This document shows positions 42,795 through 55,000 of a DNA stretch of 64,000 bases, piece by piece. Below the pieces are notes generated by a model. That model saw only the letters and a list, made by a program, of their open reading frames with translations, did not search any database and was not told the DNA's origin. This DNA is from Melieria omissa. Taxonomy: Eukaryota > Arthropoda > Insecta > Diptera > Ulidiidae. The DNA lies in the NCBI GenBank assembly GCA_963971225.1, contig OZ020268.1, forward strand, positions 42,353,348-42,417,347. The letters run 5' to 3'. Position 1 is the first letter of the stretch; each line of letters starts with the position of its first letter. The position numbers were made by a program, and so were the translations under genes.

Positions 42795-45700
42795 TTCATA
42801 AATGTTTATGTTGTTCTAAAGTTGACCATAATATTTCGACCTAAAACCCCCCCTGAGTCCGCCACTGCCTTTTATTCATTCATTTCAAGTTCCTCTTAAG
42901 GTTGTCGCATTTTAGTTCTTTGAATCATGAAATTCGATTATCATTGATACCATGTTTTTTCAGTTCTTTATTGACTTTGTTGGCTTTCATACATATCGAC
43001 TTGTAACGTTGCAGAAATTTAATTAACAATAACACCTTTGATGATTCAGTCTTTTGACAGAAAAAGACTGACTGCGTCATATCACATTTACCACACAATT
43101 CTCAGAATTTGCTCACAAAATAACAAATACAAATTTACCACAGCAACAACGGAATTCCTAGAATTTTCAAACAAAATTGTAAATAAAAGTTTCTTTTTTC
43201 AAAGTTAATGTTATCTTCTTCGAAGCACTTGATTCCCCTTCAACTGCAACACACTTATGCCAGCAGTTGATTTGTGGTAATCAAACAAGCTAACGTCGCA
43301 GAGAGCTAAACAAGGTGAACTCAATGTCTGCGGTTTGGTATTCGTTTCGATTTTCTTTAAGAAACTCGTTCATAGATACACTCAACACTGCATCATTTTC
43401 ATCAATTTCATTTTCACCAGGCACTCAGTCGTAGGATCAAAGACAACAAAAAACTTCCTCAGCAAATGTTCGATCCTCAAGAATGCAGACTGCGCACTCT
43501 GGGAGAAAGACTTCTGACCTGAAATCTAATTACTAATTAATTAACTTTTATATAATTCTGAAATCTAATTATTTTTAATTCTCCAACTTCTCTCTGGATT
43601 TCCTGGCTGTGTTATATAAGAAGTCAGCTTTGACGCGAGAGGATCAAGGCCAAGGAAGATTTTACGCGAGTCCAGAGAATTTTCAATTTAATGTAATTTT
43701 TTTTATACTTAATACAAGAAAGAACTGTTTGAAAAAATAATCTGCATCTGTATGACCGATCGATCTCGGGCGTAAGCTTGTGAACAAAACAAGCTTAGGT
43801 TACCAGAAAAAATGACATTGACATAAGTCCCCGCCATTTTATTTTCTGCTTAAGGCGTTCGCTGTTCGCTGTTCAATTGTATCCGCTTTATTCGTAGAAC
43901 GAATTACTTGTGCAAAAAAGCAGCGTAAAACTTTAACTCCTTTGGCAGCTGTGCGCGCTCAGCGCCCACTCATAGGTGGCTACGAGCGTGGGACTGTGCG
44001 TCAGCTGTGGGTAGGCGGGCGTGTAAAATGTGTCTGTGCAGCGCGCAAACAAACACGCAACAGAAATTCGCAAAATGTTTTCCCCTTTTTGCGTTTATTA
44101 ATGGAAACACCCACACAAACACTCACACACACTTGCACCTGCGCCACGAACCGCCACACACGCGACGGCTTACATTTATGAGCGACTGCCGCGCAGTACG
44201 AAAACTCCGCGCACCCCCTGCACAAGTGTGGGTGTGAACATGTGTTTCTCAGTGCGAACGTGTGGGCGCGTTGTTGTTGGGGATGAGCTTGTTTTGTTGT
44301 GCCCGAGTCAATAATAAATTTCACATACTGCACCGAGGCGGCATGAAGCCCAAAAAATTAAAAACAAAAATAAATAAATAAATATGAAAGCAACATGAAC
44401 CAACGTGGTGAAAAAAGAACGCCAGGGGAAAGGGGCAGTGACGGAAGTGCGAAAGCGCAGCGAAACGAGTCACGGCCTGCATGCAGTTGTGCAAAAATGC
44501 GCCACTAAGAAATTTAAAAGTACTGCAATAACAACAACAACAACGTATTGTGTCCCCTGGCGCCTTGGTCGACCAGCCGACCGGCCGCATGTCGCCTTGC
44601 CACTTGACACCTATTTTTTGTTTTTTTTTTTGTAAGCTTGTGTTTGCCATTACCGCCAACATGTTGCTGCTATTGCTGCTGCTGCTGCTGACACTTTTCG
44701 CCTGTTCCGCCCGTTAGTCGCGCTGTTATCACTGTGGCTGGCCGGTGTTAAGCGCGTGTGAAAATGCACGCCGGCGGAAGTGCGCCCAAAGCCGTCGACA
44801 ACAGAGCCGGACAGGCTCCACACGGGCCGCGCGCAAGGCACAAATTGTGTCGTTTGCGTTTGTTGTTTTGCTGCTGCCACTGCTGCGGCGTCGCAGTGTG
44901 CCTTCGGCTCGCTCGAAACGGCTTTGCGCCTCACACCGCCGCGCCACTTTAGTTGCCTTCCTTCCTATTGCCATAAGTCATCGGCGCTTCCGGCAGCGAA
45001 TTTTTCTCGCTTTGCTTTGTGCAATTTTTCTGCGCTTAACTGCCGTTACATTTCCATTGTTGTTGTGTGCTATTATTATTTGCCATTGCTGGTGGCCGCT
45101 GTGGTTGTTGTTGTTGTTGTTGTTGCTGCTGTGATGGCAATCATCGCCCTGCGCAACGTGCACCGCCGCACTTTCCTGTTATTCTTGCCGCGCTGCTTTT
45201 GGCCGTTGTTGTTTTATTTCATTTTGTTTGTTTTCACCTCCGCAGTTGTGCTGTTTGTTTCTGCATGCTTGTTGTTGTAGTCGTGGTTGTTGTTTGGCAT
45301 TGTGTTTAGCAAAATAAACAAATAAATATCGTTTGCCGCCGATAACAAATAAAAATCGAAACAACAAAGCGCAGCGCAGCGCAGGCAAGCAAAGCAAACG
45401 CGAGGCGCAATGCAAATAAATAACCGCGACTGCTTTGCCACTTTTACTGCCTCCACCTGGACCCACTCAGGCAGCTGCTTCACTTCACTTCACTCTGCTT
45501 TACGCCGCCAAACGCACTTGACGACCTCTGCACCCACAGGCGCCGCCAACCCCACACCGACTGCTGCGTCTGCATTAAGTCCACTCGACCTGTGCTCCGG
45601 CTGCCGCCGCCCAGCGCGTGACCCCGTTCGCACCTTTCACATTTACTGCTCAGCTGTTTTCGCTGCCACTACGGCCGCCACAACTGCCGCCGGCCGACCT

Positions 45701-46727
45701 TTGTTTATTTCCCGTTCGCTGAAGGCTGCACAGCAGGTTTTCGCCCTTCGCTGGTTATTTCATTTGCCTCGTCGTCGTGCGGCGTTAGCAAATTTTGTTC
45801 GAAGTCAACTCCGCCAACACCGTCGCAAGCGTTGCCATAATTTTGCGGCTTGTGTGCGCTGCCACTGTTGACACATCGCTTTCGGGCCGAAACCGAAGTG
45901 TGTAAGCACATAAATGCAAAAAAAAAGCCAAACTCATGCAAGAAAATTCTTTTTCTTGCCACATCAGCAGCAATTTACAGTTCGCGAACGTCAAAGTCGC
46001 ACTTGACGCGCGGAGCTCTCCTCACCTTTAATGGACACCGCCAGCTACTTTGCCTAATCGGATTCATTAAAAACAACGCAACGAACGCAAACTGCAGCGC
46101 AAAGGCAAATAAAACGGTGAAATAACGCATTTACGACTAAATAAAATTGCAGCCGGCGAGCGAGCGCAGTTGAAAATGAGCGCAATGAAAATGAGTAAAA
46201 TCAAGTCAAATGAAAATAGTAAAGAATAATGGCAAACTGGCGTAAAAACGAGCAACGCCAAATGAGTTTTAATCAAAACTTTGCAGCAGGCAGCGTGGCT
46301 GCTGGCGCGAACGATGCCATTAACTGTCGCTTTGTTGGCTACGTCGCATTTCACTGCCCACTCGTCCGCCGACCTGCAGCGTCAGGTGAAAGTTTTTCAG
46401 AAATCATTGAAATGCACATGAAATGATAATGAAAATGAAGTTGCCAACGCAATTATCCCCGATTCTTGTCATTAGCTGTTCGTTTTTTTACGCTCGCCGC
46501 CGTTTTGCGTTTTGACTGCGCGAACGATAATGAACTCGTCATTTGAAGGGAGTGGGGGCGATTTTAGCACCGCGTAATTTGCTTTAATGCGCTTTTCATT
46601 TCTTGCGCACATAAAACTATGGTTGGCGATGAGCGGTTAGCGGTCGGGTGGGGCGTCAGTGGGGCACAACATTTGAAATTCAACGAACTTTCATTATGCA
46701 TTCAGTCAAAGTGAAATTGTTATTGCA
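42795..46727. other. Gene-poor region, simple-sequence rich
   Basis: An inverted CAGTGGCG-type terminus (42860-42867) is isolated. From 43,900 to 46,500 GC content rises and CA, GTT and GCT repeats generate many overlapping frames on both strands, none with a domain. An isolated promoter region of a host gene is possible but not shown. Confidence 0.4.
45102..45125. repeat. (GTT)n microsatellite
   Basis: About eight GTT units in a stretch of Val/Cys-like shadow frames. Confidence 0.85.
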
Positions 46728-46731
46728 TTAA

Positions 46732-47361
46732 CCCTTTGCAGCACGGTGGGAAGACGTATATCCCACCTAGAATACTACCACTTATCTTGAAAAGTTTTTA
46801 ACAGATTGATACAAAAATTGGTGTCCAGGGGTTTTCGGGGTCGCTGATCACGAATTTATTATCATATTACCAAAATTCAAAATGGCGGATCCAATATGGC
46901 GGACCGAATTAGTGAAACTTATTCACATCTGTATGAAAATTGGTATACGGAGGTTTTCGAGGTTGCTGATTACGAATTTGATATCAGATTACCGAAATTC
47001 AAAATGGCGGATCCAATATGGCGGACCGAATTAGTTACACTTATTCATATCAATATGAAAATTGGTATACGGAGGTTTTCGGTTTTTTCACTAATTCTGT
47101 CGGCCATATTGGATCCGCCATTTTGAATTTCGGTAATCTGATATCAAATTCGTAATCAGCAACCTCGAAAACCTCCGTATACCAATTTTCATACAGATGT
47201 GAATAAGTTTCACTAATTCGGTCCGCCATATTGGATCCGCCATATTGGATTGCTGAATTTCAAAAATTTGATTACATATTCGTGATCAGCGACCCCGAAA
47301 ACCCCCAGGGCGACTATTTTCATTGAAAAAACGTTATCTGAAAAATGTATGCTTCAAAGGG
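46732..47361. mobile_element. Foldback element with TTAA target sites (long hairpin)
   Basis: TTAA flanks both ends (46728-46731 and 47362-47365). Termini are CCCTTTGCAGCA on the left and the inverse TGCTTCAAAGGG on the right. The left arm (about 46825-47080) holds two tandem copies of a unit of about 128 bp containing AAAATGGCGGATCCAATATG. The right arm holds the same units inverted. The centre lies near 47083-47095. It has no coding capacity. Termini and target site link it loosely with the CCCTTT/TTAA MITEs, but the interior is unrelated. Confidence 0.8.
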
Positions 47362-47365
47362 TTAA

Positions 47366-47667
47366 GACATAGCGAGTGTCAAATTAAGAGAAGTAAAAAT
47401 ATTTTGTAAAAATTTGTATTGAAACTTGATGGTTGAAGGATGTCTCAATGGTTGTTTCTATGGCTCAATGCGTCAGTCACAACCGCATCCAAGTCTCAAA
47501 AAGGTTTGTATTGTACTTTAAATAAGTTTACTCTTTTCTCTTCATTGAAGAAATAATAAAGTCTTTCACTTGTCACTCTATAGCTTTCAACCTACGAAAG
47601 TGCCAAGGAAAACAAAGGAGCAAGTCATGTCATCAAATAAAAATTAAAATAATCTCAAAAACAACAC
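47366..47667. other. No gene seen
   Basis: AT-rich spacer between two transposons. Confidence 0.5.
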
Positions 47668-47670
47668 TTA

Positions 47671-48184
47671 GGGCCAATTTTTCAGTGCGAGTTTAACTCA
47701 GTTTCTAGTTCAAACTTAGTTTAAACACAAAAACGAAGTTTAAACTCAGTTTAAACGCCCAACCCTGCACGGTTAAACTAAGTTTAAACTGTCAACTACC
47801 AAAGCAAAGCTTCTGCTTATAATATTTTACACCTCATCGGTCCTCACACAAGGCATCCTAGACTTGTGTATTTTTCCTCACAAGTACAAGAAACCTTTCC
47901 TTTTCCCGAGACGGAAAATTTGCGCTACGTTTGCTTATTTTGAATTTTTGATGAAATACATTTTTTGAGCGCAAAAAATTTATTTACGGATGACAATCAA
48001 ACAAAGGAAAATTATTATCTAGATAAAAATAATGCCGGTATTGCCACACTCAAATGACAAATATTTGCTCCGGTTAAATTCGCACTGAAAAACTGCTTTG
48101 TCGTTTAAACTTAGTTTAACTTTAAACGAAGTTCAAGCAATCTGCGTTTGAACTGGGTTTAAACTCGCACTGAAAAATTGGCCC
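47671..48184. mobile_element. PIF/Harbinger-like MITE with GTTTAAAC-rich interior
   Basis: Inverted termini of about 27 bp (GGGCCAATTTTTCAGTGCGA, inverted at 48158-48184) are flanked by TTA (47668-47670 and 48185-48187). A 3-bp TTA duplication and GGG-starting termini fit the PIF/Harbinger superfamily. Subterminal regions on both sides contain repeated AGTTTAAAC palindromic words. There is no transposase. Length is 514 bp. Confidence 0.75.
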
Positions 48185-48187
48185 TTA

Positions 48188-48574
48188 GTCCATGGGACCC
48201 ACGAAGATTTCCTCCTCTGAGAGTTCCATATTCCAGGACCTATTAGTGGCTCTTAGAAGTATGAATCGTATACGGTTTCTTGACGTCCTCTTCTCAGCAC
48301 AGGATTTACTGATCCACTAGTCGCAGGCGTTTTTTTTTCCTTGCGTTGGTCATTTGCAGAAATTTTGCCCTCCACTCTACTTGCGCTTTTCATTTCTGCA
48401 ACTTCAGAAGAAGTCGTTGTGCAGCAGTCCAGATATGTTAACATTTGATTTTAATTTGGCAATATTCATTCATGATTCCAGCCGCCATTTTTAAGAAGAT
48501 TTGTTTAGTAGAATAAATTCAATCAATTGTACCCAATCTACGTTGAACAAATCGTCTGCTGATCATATTGCAAT
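48188..48574. other. No gene seen
   Basis: Spacer between the MITE and the mariner remnant. No features recognised. Confidence 0.45.
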
Positions 48575-49215
48575 ATATCGGGTGTAAGTGAGCCTTTTTT
48601 TGCGAAAATAAAACACAAATTTTTAATGGGAAAGTAAAAAACATTTTATTCAAAGTATTGGCCATTGCTAGCCACATATTTTGTCCATCTTTCAGGCAAT
48701 TTGTGGACACCGCGCCAATAGAATTGTTTGTCTTTTGAAGCAAACCAATCAGTCCCGCAATTTTCGACTTCCTCGTAGGAATCGAAGTGCTGCTCAGCGA
48801 ATGCGTGTCCCATCGATGAAAACAAATGGTAGTCGGAAGGAGCCAAGTCTGGTGAATACGGCGGGTGGGATAGCAGCTCCCAGCCAAGTGCTTTGATTGT
48901 ATCCTGAACCGGTCTTGCTTTGTGTGCAGGTGCATTGTCATGGAGCAAAATTACCCTGCCGTGTCTTCTGGCTCATGCTGATCGTTTTTCGATCAATGCA
49001 TGGTTCAAATTGTTCATTTGTCGTCGGTATCGATCAGTTATTAACGGTTTCGCTAGGTTTTAACAACAACAACAAAAATACACCACGCCACTCTGGTCCC
49101 TCCAAACACACAGCATTGTCTTTTTGCCGAATCCATCTGGTTTTGCAGTCGATGTTGAAGGTTGTGCCGGATTCATGCTTGACAGATCTCATAGCAACAA
49201 AACAAAAAAATTAAG
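48575..49215 (-). pseudogene. Decayed mariner transposase
   Basis: On the minus strand the C-terminal half is recognisable. GKKTMLCVWRDQSGVVYF (about 49085-49140) is followed by a frame break in a CAA/TTG run. Then come YRRQMNNLNHALIEK (about 48995-49040) and VILLHDNAPAH, with the second catalytic Asp. The open end (48646-48948) includes PPYSPDLAPSDYHLF, with the third Asp, and finishes SNGQYFE at its native stop. It resembles mellifera/capitata-type mariners. The first half and clear inverted repeats are missing. Confidence 0.8.
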
Positions 49216-51142
49216 GCTCGTTCACAACAAATATTCCCTATCGAGACATTTGTATCTTGAGGCTCACTTCATACTGATATACCTGGTAGAAGCACCAATT
49301 GTATAAAAGGTCCTTGCAGTGGAGAATTTCGTACGATTTGCCATCGCTGTAAAGCTGCGATTCAAAGCGAAAGCGGACTGCAAGATGTGACAGCGTCTTA
49401 GGCGAACTTAGTACTTGCGAAATTTTGCTGGAACTTTTCAGTAAACAGCTTCCTGCTCGCAAATCCTAGCAAAATCCAAGCACAAGCTGACTCGGAATTA
49501 ACATCTGACGCCGTTACGTGCCTGTCGAGTGACTTCCAAACATTTTGAGCTTTTAAATTTCCATCAAGGATAAATGCCACAACAATGGCACGTCCTACGA
49601 GCAGAAAGCCAAACTTCAATGCCATTCAACTGTCGAACATTTTGGCTCATGCCAATCGATAGCCTCACTTGTTGTTGCAGACAAGTTGTTGTGTTGCAAT
49701 GCTCCCACCCGGGCAACGTTGGCCCAACAATCATCGATATGAGTTTTACTGATAGCTCGTCCGGCCAGCACTGGAAGTAATGCCATAAGTCCGAGAAGCA
49801 CACCGCCTGCATGCACTACTGCACCAACAACAACAACAACAATAATAAGAACAGACATGCCAACGATTTTCCAAATAACAAAAACAATTGCAAAGTTGTA
49901 GGAGCCGAAGCGTGTACCCTTTCATTTCAATCAACTTTACTTCCACCCAACCACCGCGCGCCACCAACACATCCGCATTTGCACCTCCCACCTGCACCTG
50001 CGACAGCTAACAGTGCACAACAACAGCTGCAGTTGTTGTGAACACGGGGAGCCCGACACACTCGCACTCACACACACACATAAACATGAATATCAATGAC
50101 AACAACAAGTGGCAACAATATTCGCTGCAACGGAAAGCACCGGCATCCGCGCAGCATTAAAGTCTCGCAGTGGAGGAAAATTGTCGATAAAACTCGAGCA
50201 AATTAATTTGCATTTTGTTGTATAGTATTTGCTTTTGCCATGTTCGTTGTTATTTTGGAATTTTTTGCTGCTGTTGCATTATTTGCGCCAACGTTACAGT
50301 GCAGTAATGTTTGCGCTCTGCGCTCAAAACACGCACACACACGCACGCATACACACGACACAGAATCACTGAAATGGGAGGAGCAGAGCGACGTAACGCG
50401 GAGCTCATTGTGCGCCGGCGGCAAAGTCATTTACAGCACAGCGAAACAAAATCAAATGCGACAAATGACAAACGACAAACAACACTAAATGAGAAAATGC
50501 AGCAAAATCGACAGAGACGAAATAAACGACAGCAAAGTGCAAATATAATATGTGCATTGCTTGGCGAGTGAGAGTTGTAGCGCAGATAAGAACTGATTGC
50601 GAAATGATGGGCAGCGAAGAGTAGGAAGCGCTACAGTGGCAGTTCGCAGTGTTGCTGCTCAACTCAGATGAAGAGCGAAATGGTTCAATTTACAAATAAT
50701 ACTTTCAATTCTCTGAGCAAGATCACTTCTCGACTGCCCTAAATATCTAAATGGGTAGATTTTCGAGAGCACTATGAATAAAGTTAGATCATCATAGGAA
50801 AATCGGAAAGGTTTCTTAATCGGACTCCAGCAACAAGGATGCCCCTCAATGTAAACCACTTCAAAAATTCAAATGATAGCGAACCACGCATGGAAAATAA
50901 TGTCCAGAACAAGATGGGAGAAAGCTAGAATGACTTCTTCAGTAGCTGTAGAAAGAAAGAGGACTTGCCTAAGCACTGACACTATGCTGACCAAAAGACT
51001 TCAGTTCTATGGGGGAAATATGTCACCATCTGCCCGCCAAATCGAAGAATTCATCAGCACCAGTTCTGTTCATTGAACTGGTTACAATTGGTTTACTGGA
51101 GTCAGATGTAAATGGAGTTGGGGTTGCGGCTGGAATTGCGAA
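49216..51142. other. No recognisable gene
   Basis: Contains CAA and CA repeats (49830-49850, 50070-50085, 50330-50360). Frames overlap on both strands and have no domains. Confidence 0.45.
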
Positions 51143-51585
51143 CTAAATAAAATAAAATAAAATAAAATAACAAAATAAAATAAAATAAAATAAAATAAAA
51201 TAAAACAAAGTGAAATAAAGTAAAATAAAATAAAATAAAATAAAATAAAATAAAATAAAATAAAATAAAATAAAATAAAATAAAATAAAATAAAATAAAA
51301 TAAAATAAAATAAAATAAAATAAAATAAAATAAAATAAAATAAAATAAAATAAAATAAAATAAAATAAAATAAAATAAAATAAAATAAAATAATATAAAC
51401 TAATATAAAATAATATAAAATAAAATAATATAAGATAAAATAAAATAAAATAAAATAAAATAAAATAAAATAAAATAAAATAAAATAAAATAAAATAAAA
51501 TAAAATAAAATAAAATAAACTAAAATAAAACAAAATAAATTAAAATAAAGTAAAATCCAATAAAATTAAATAAAAAAAATAATAA
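51143..51585. repeat. (AAAAT)n pentanucleotide satellite
   Basis: About 440 bp of TAAAA units, roughly 85 copies, with few interruptions (for example AACAAAA near 51170 and TAATATAAAC near 51390). The minus strand appears as a long Phe/Tyr/Ile/Leu frame, which is an artefact of the repeat. Confidence 0.95.
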
Positions 51586-51707
51586 AAAAAGTAAATGAAC
51601 TCGGATTTTCATCCCCAAATTTTGTTTAGCTTACAAACTAATCGCTAAACTGAATTCCACAAGACTTCACCACCATTCATCACCATTCACTGAAGACTTT
51701 GCTTTTA

Positions 51708-52040
51708 ATAATAATTTTAATTGATTGGCACGACAGCCCGCTTACGCGAGACTAAGGCCTAGCTTCCCGCAACCACCCGTGTTGTGCGTGTGAATTTTGT
51801 ACGCGGGTGGAAGGGACCTACAGTTTTATGCCGGTTCCGAACGGCAGGTTGGGAGCTTTTTCATAGGCAATTTTTACTCTCAGAGGTTTGCCATTTCCAG
51901 CTGAGAGAACAGCCACCGAAAGAGAAAACGAGTTTCCCGTTATTTTTTTTTAGGTGTTACTACATGCAGTATTCGATCTTGCGTCGCTCTGCATGCGACT
52001 CGTTGGACCGCGCACTAACCAACTGAGCCACGGCGGCGGC
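51708..52040 (-). mobile_element. tRNA-derived SINE, copy 3, perfect 16-bp target duplication
   Basis: GAAGACTTTGCTTTTA stands on both sides (51692-51707 and 52041-52056). In sense (minus) orientation it starts CGCCGCCGCCGTGGCTCAGT, with an A-box-like GTGGCTCAGTTGG. A degenerate B box AGATCGAATAC follows, then the shared core (GGTTTGCCATTTCCAGCTGA in plus orientation). Its tail is AATTAAAATTATTAT instead of the LINE-like tail of copy 1. The perfect duplication argues for a fairly recent insertion. Confidence 0.9.
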
Positions 52041-52056
52041 GAAGACTTTGCTTTTA

Positions 52057-55000
52057 CCATGAGAAAAATCTACTTCTTGATACGTTTGAGGTACGTGGGA
52101 GGCTTCCTCGAGCTGAACATTAAATATTTAATAAATAAAATTAGTTTTTGTTCTACTGAACCTTTTAGCTCCTCTTTATGTTTCAATTAACTGTAACGAA
52201 AACTGCGCAAAAACGTGACAATGAAAAATTAAAAAATTCCAACATTTGCCAAAGGAAATAACATTATAAATGCAACAACGGCTCATCATACCCAAAAATG
52301 TCGATGTAGTGCAAAAGCATGCAAGTCAAAGTGACAGTCAAAGCGTCATAGCAAAGGCGAAGCGGTGTTGAGTGCAAGAACTGAAGGCGGAAAAAGTTCG
52401 CCCAGACGGTTGCTGACATGTGTCAGTTACAATAAAAATTATGATGAAAATTGCAATAAAAAAACAAAAACAACAACAACAACAACAAGCACGCCAACAG
52501 CACTACTTGAGACCTAAACGACACGACGGCAACACGACTGGTGACGAAAGGGCTAACAACGACTCCATCTCCATCTCCGTCTCCGGTTCGGGCACTGCGC
52601 AATGCGTGGCGTATGAGCAACAATTAATATTACTCATACGCTTCGATTGCACGACGCTTTGTCAGGGCTGCGCTTTGCTGTTTTTTGTACGCACCTGCGT
52701 TGTTCGCTTTATTGCGAACATTGTTGCTCTGGTGGTGGTGGTGGTGGTGATGGTGGGGGTTGCCGCTGTGGATTCTGCTGACACTGCCATCAATGTTGTT
52801 GGGGCAATATTGGCTGTTGCTGGTGTGCTGAATACGCATATGCAGTTATGTTATTCGTTGTTGCTTTTGCACATTGCGGCTTTGTGCTGCATTTCCAGTC
52901 CATTTCATTTGTGCTGTGCCGCCAGCCTGTGGCCTAGCCCCCCCCCCTCACCCGTCCGCAGTGATCTTCATTATTATGATTGCAATCAAGCCATTTTCTT
53001 TTTTTTGCCGCCTTTTCATTTTTGACGTTGTTGTTGTTCTGGTGGTTTGTTTTTGTTGCAATTTTATAGGTTCAATATTTTGGGCATTCGACAGTTTGTT
53101 GGCATTTTCACAGCAATCGGATTAAAATTGCACGAATCGATGCGAAATTGTGCTACCGTTGCATTGACCATACCCCCTCCCCTCCTCCCTACCCCACCAA
53201 CCTCGCATCGATTGAATTATTCACATTTGTAGCTCGAGTCGGCACGAACAGTCGACGTGCCAGCAGAGGAAACGAAATGTGTGGGCGAGGCGCACTTAGA
53301 GCTGTTTTTGAAAGCAGCCGCGGCAGAGGTGGGAACGGCGAGCGCTGTGGCGAACGCGTAGACACGTTGCCAGTGAATTTATGCACACAGCCGAGCGCAA
53401 TAATTTCCACTTTCAACGGCCACCGTGGGTGTACGCGCCACCACTGCACCGACACACACACACACACACACACGCGAATATGTGTGTGTGCTCGTGTGTC
53501 TATTGGCGGCGCTGGTTAGCGTTGATTGAAGCCGAGCAGCAGCTGCTCCGGCTGCCGCTGTTGCTGAAAGTGATGAATTTTAACCTCATCGCCAGCCACC
53601 AATGCCAGTGATGCCAGTGCACCGAAAAATGCACCAACGCAAATGACCTTAATTTGCTGCGGCGCACAAACACGTGGAAGTTTTTTGCTGCTCGTTTGCA
53701 TCTCTATGTATGTGTGTGTGTGTGAAAAAGGCTTGCACGCGCACAGCTGCATGCAACAATATACTCCAAACACACCGCATGCGCACCTACACACGCACAC
53801 ACCTGCACATGCAAATATGCGTTGCTGTTGGCTCACCGCGCAAAATTCGCGCATATTGATGAGTTTCTTTTCTGGCATTTTGCCTTTGCCATCCGCGTTC
53901 ATTTTGCTGCACTTTTGGGCCATTTGTGAATAGTGTAGCATGATTGCTTCTGTCACTGTCACCTTTTCGTTGTTCTTTTAGTAATTGCTGGCGACATTTT
54001 GTGCAGTCAATCAACCTAGTCGGCTCTCAAATGTCTTTGCGGCTCTTCGAAGGCAACGTGACCTTCGAAAATAATGAAACCGTTACAATGGTTTTGGCCC
54101 TGGCGAAAAAAGGTTATCGACTCGAGTCTTCTTTGTGGTCTCAGTCAATGCGTCGCGTATTTGAATGGCAGCAAATGAAGCAAGTTTTTGAGATTTCTTT
54201 TTTCTATTCATTTGTCAATAATTAAAGCTGCAGAAACTAAATTAAGCAGTAAACTAAACAGAAATCAAATTAAATTAAATTTCGATACAAAATTAAAAAA
54301 TTCCTAACGTGACGTGATAGCCCAATGGTGATCGGATAGTCTCTCTGCAGTAATTGTCTCACCCAGTGGCGCACGCAGGATTTTGTTTCGGGGGGCGGGG
54401 GCGGGGGTTTGTGTACTTTTTTTTGAGAACTTTGAAACAGATCCAAAAAATGTACCTATGTTTTCCCCACTTTACAGATTTTGGTCCTGAAAGTTCAAAA
54501 GAGAAAATTTAGTTAAAAGGAGACAATTTTTCATCATACCTTCAAAAATTACTTTGGTCCTTTGAAACGGACTTTGGGTCAGCAAATGAAAACTTACAAT
54601 GCCAGGTTACTATAAATGACCTCTAGTTTCACGCCTATATCAACATTAAGATGGGTCTCGGCAAAAACAAATTTGTTTTTTTTTCACACGATGTAATAAA
54701 TGTAAAGTTGGTGTTTTCACTCAGTGCATCATAACTTTGTCAATTTTCTTTCGATTCTATTGATGTTAGGCTTATTATTTGCACAAATAATATATCTCTC
54801 ATCTTCGATTTCAAAACCAAAGGAGATAATTTATTTTATCTATTAAACAATTATTCAAAAATTTATGATTTTTAAAAATGGTCGAAAAATTCACTTTTTT
54901 ACAACTTTCACCGTCAGTAATTTCTCCAAATCTCATCTGATTTGGACAATTTGTATATCTCTGGAAAGGCTAAGATATTATCTTCTGACCGATGGACAGC

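Noticed and set aside
44745..45871. Cluster of host ORFs on both strands
   Set aside because: Frames overlap on both strands with Cys/Val or Arg/His runs from GTT/GCT repeats. No domain or splice structure is visible.
51102..51533. A long hydrophobic membrane-protein-like frame on the minus strand
   Set aside because: It is an exact translation of the (AAAAT)n satellite.
51143..51585. CRISPR-like array
   Set aside because: It is a pure pentanucleotide repeat without spacers, in eukaryotic DNA.
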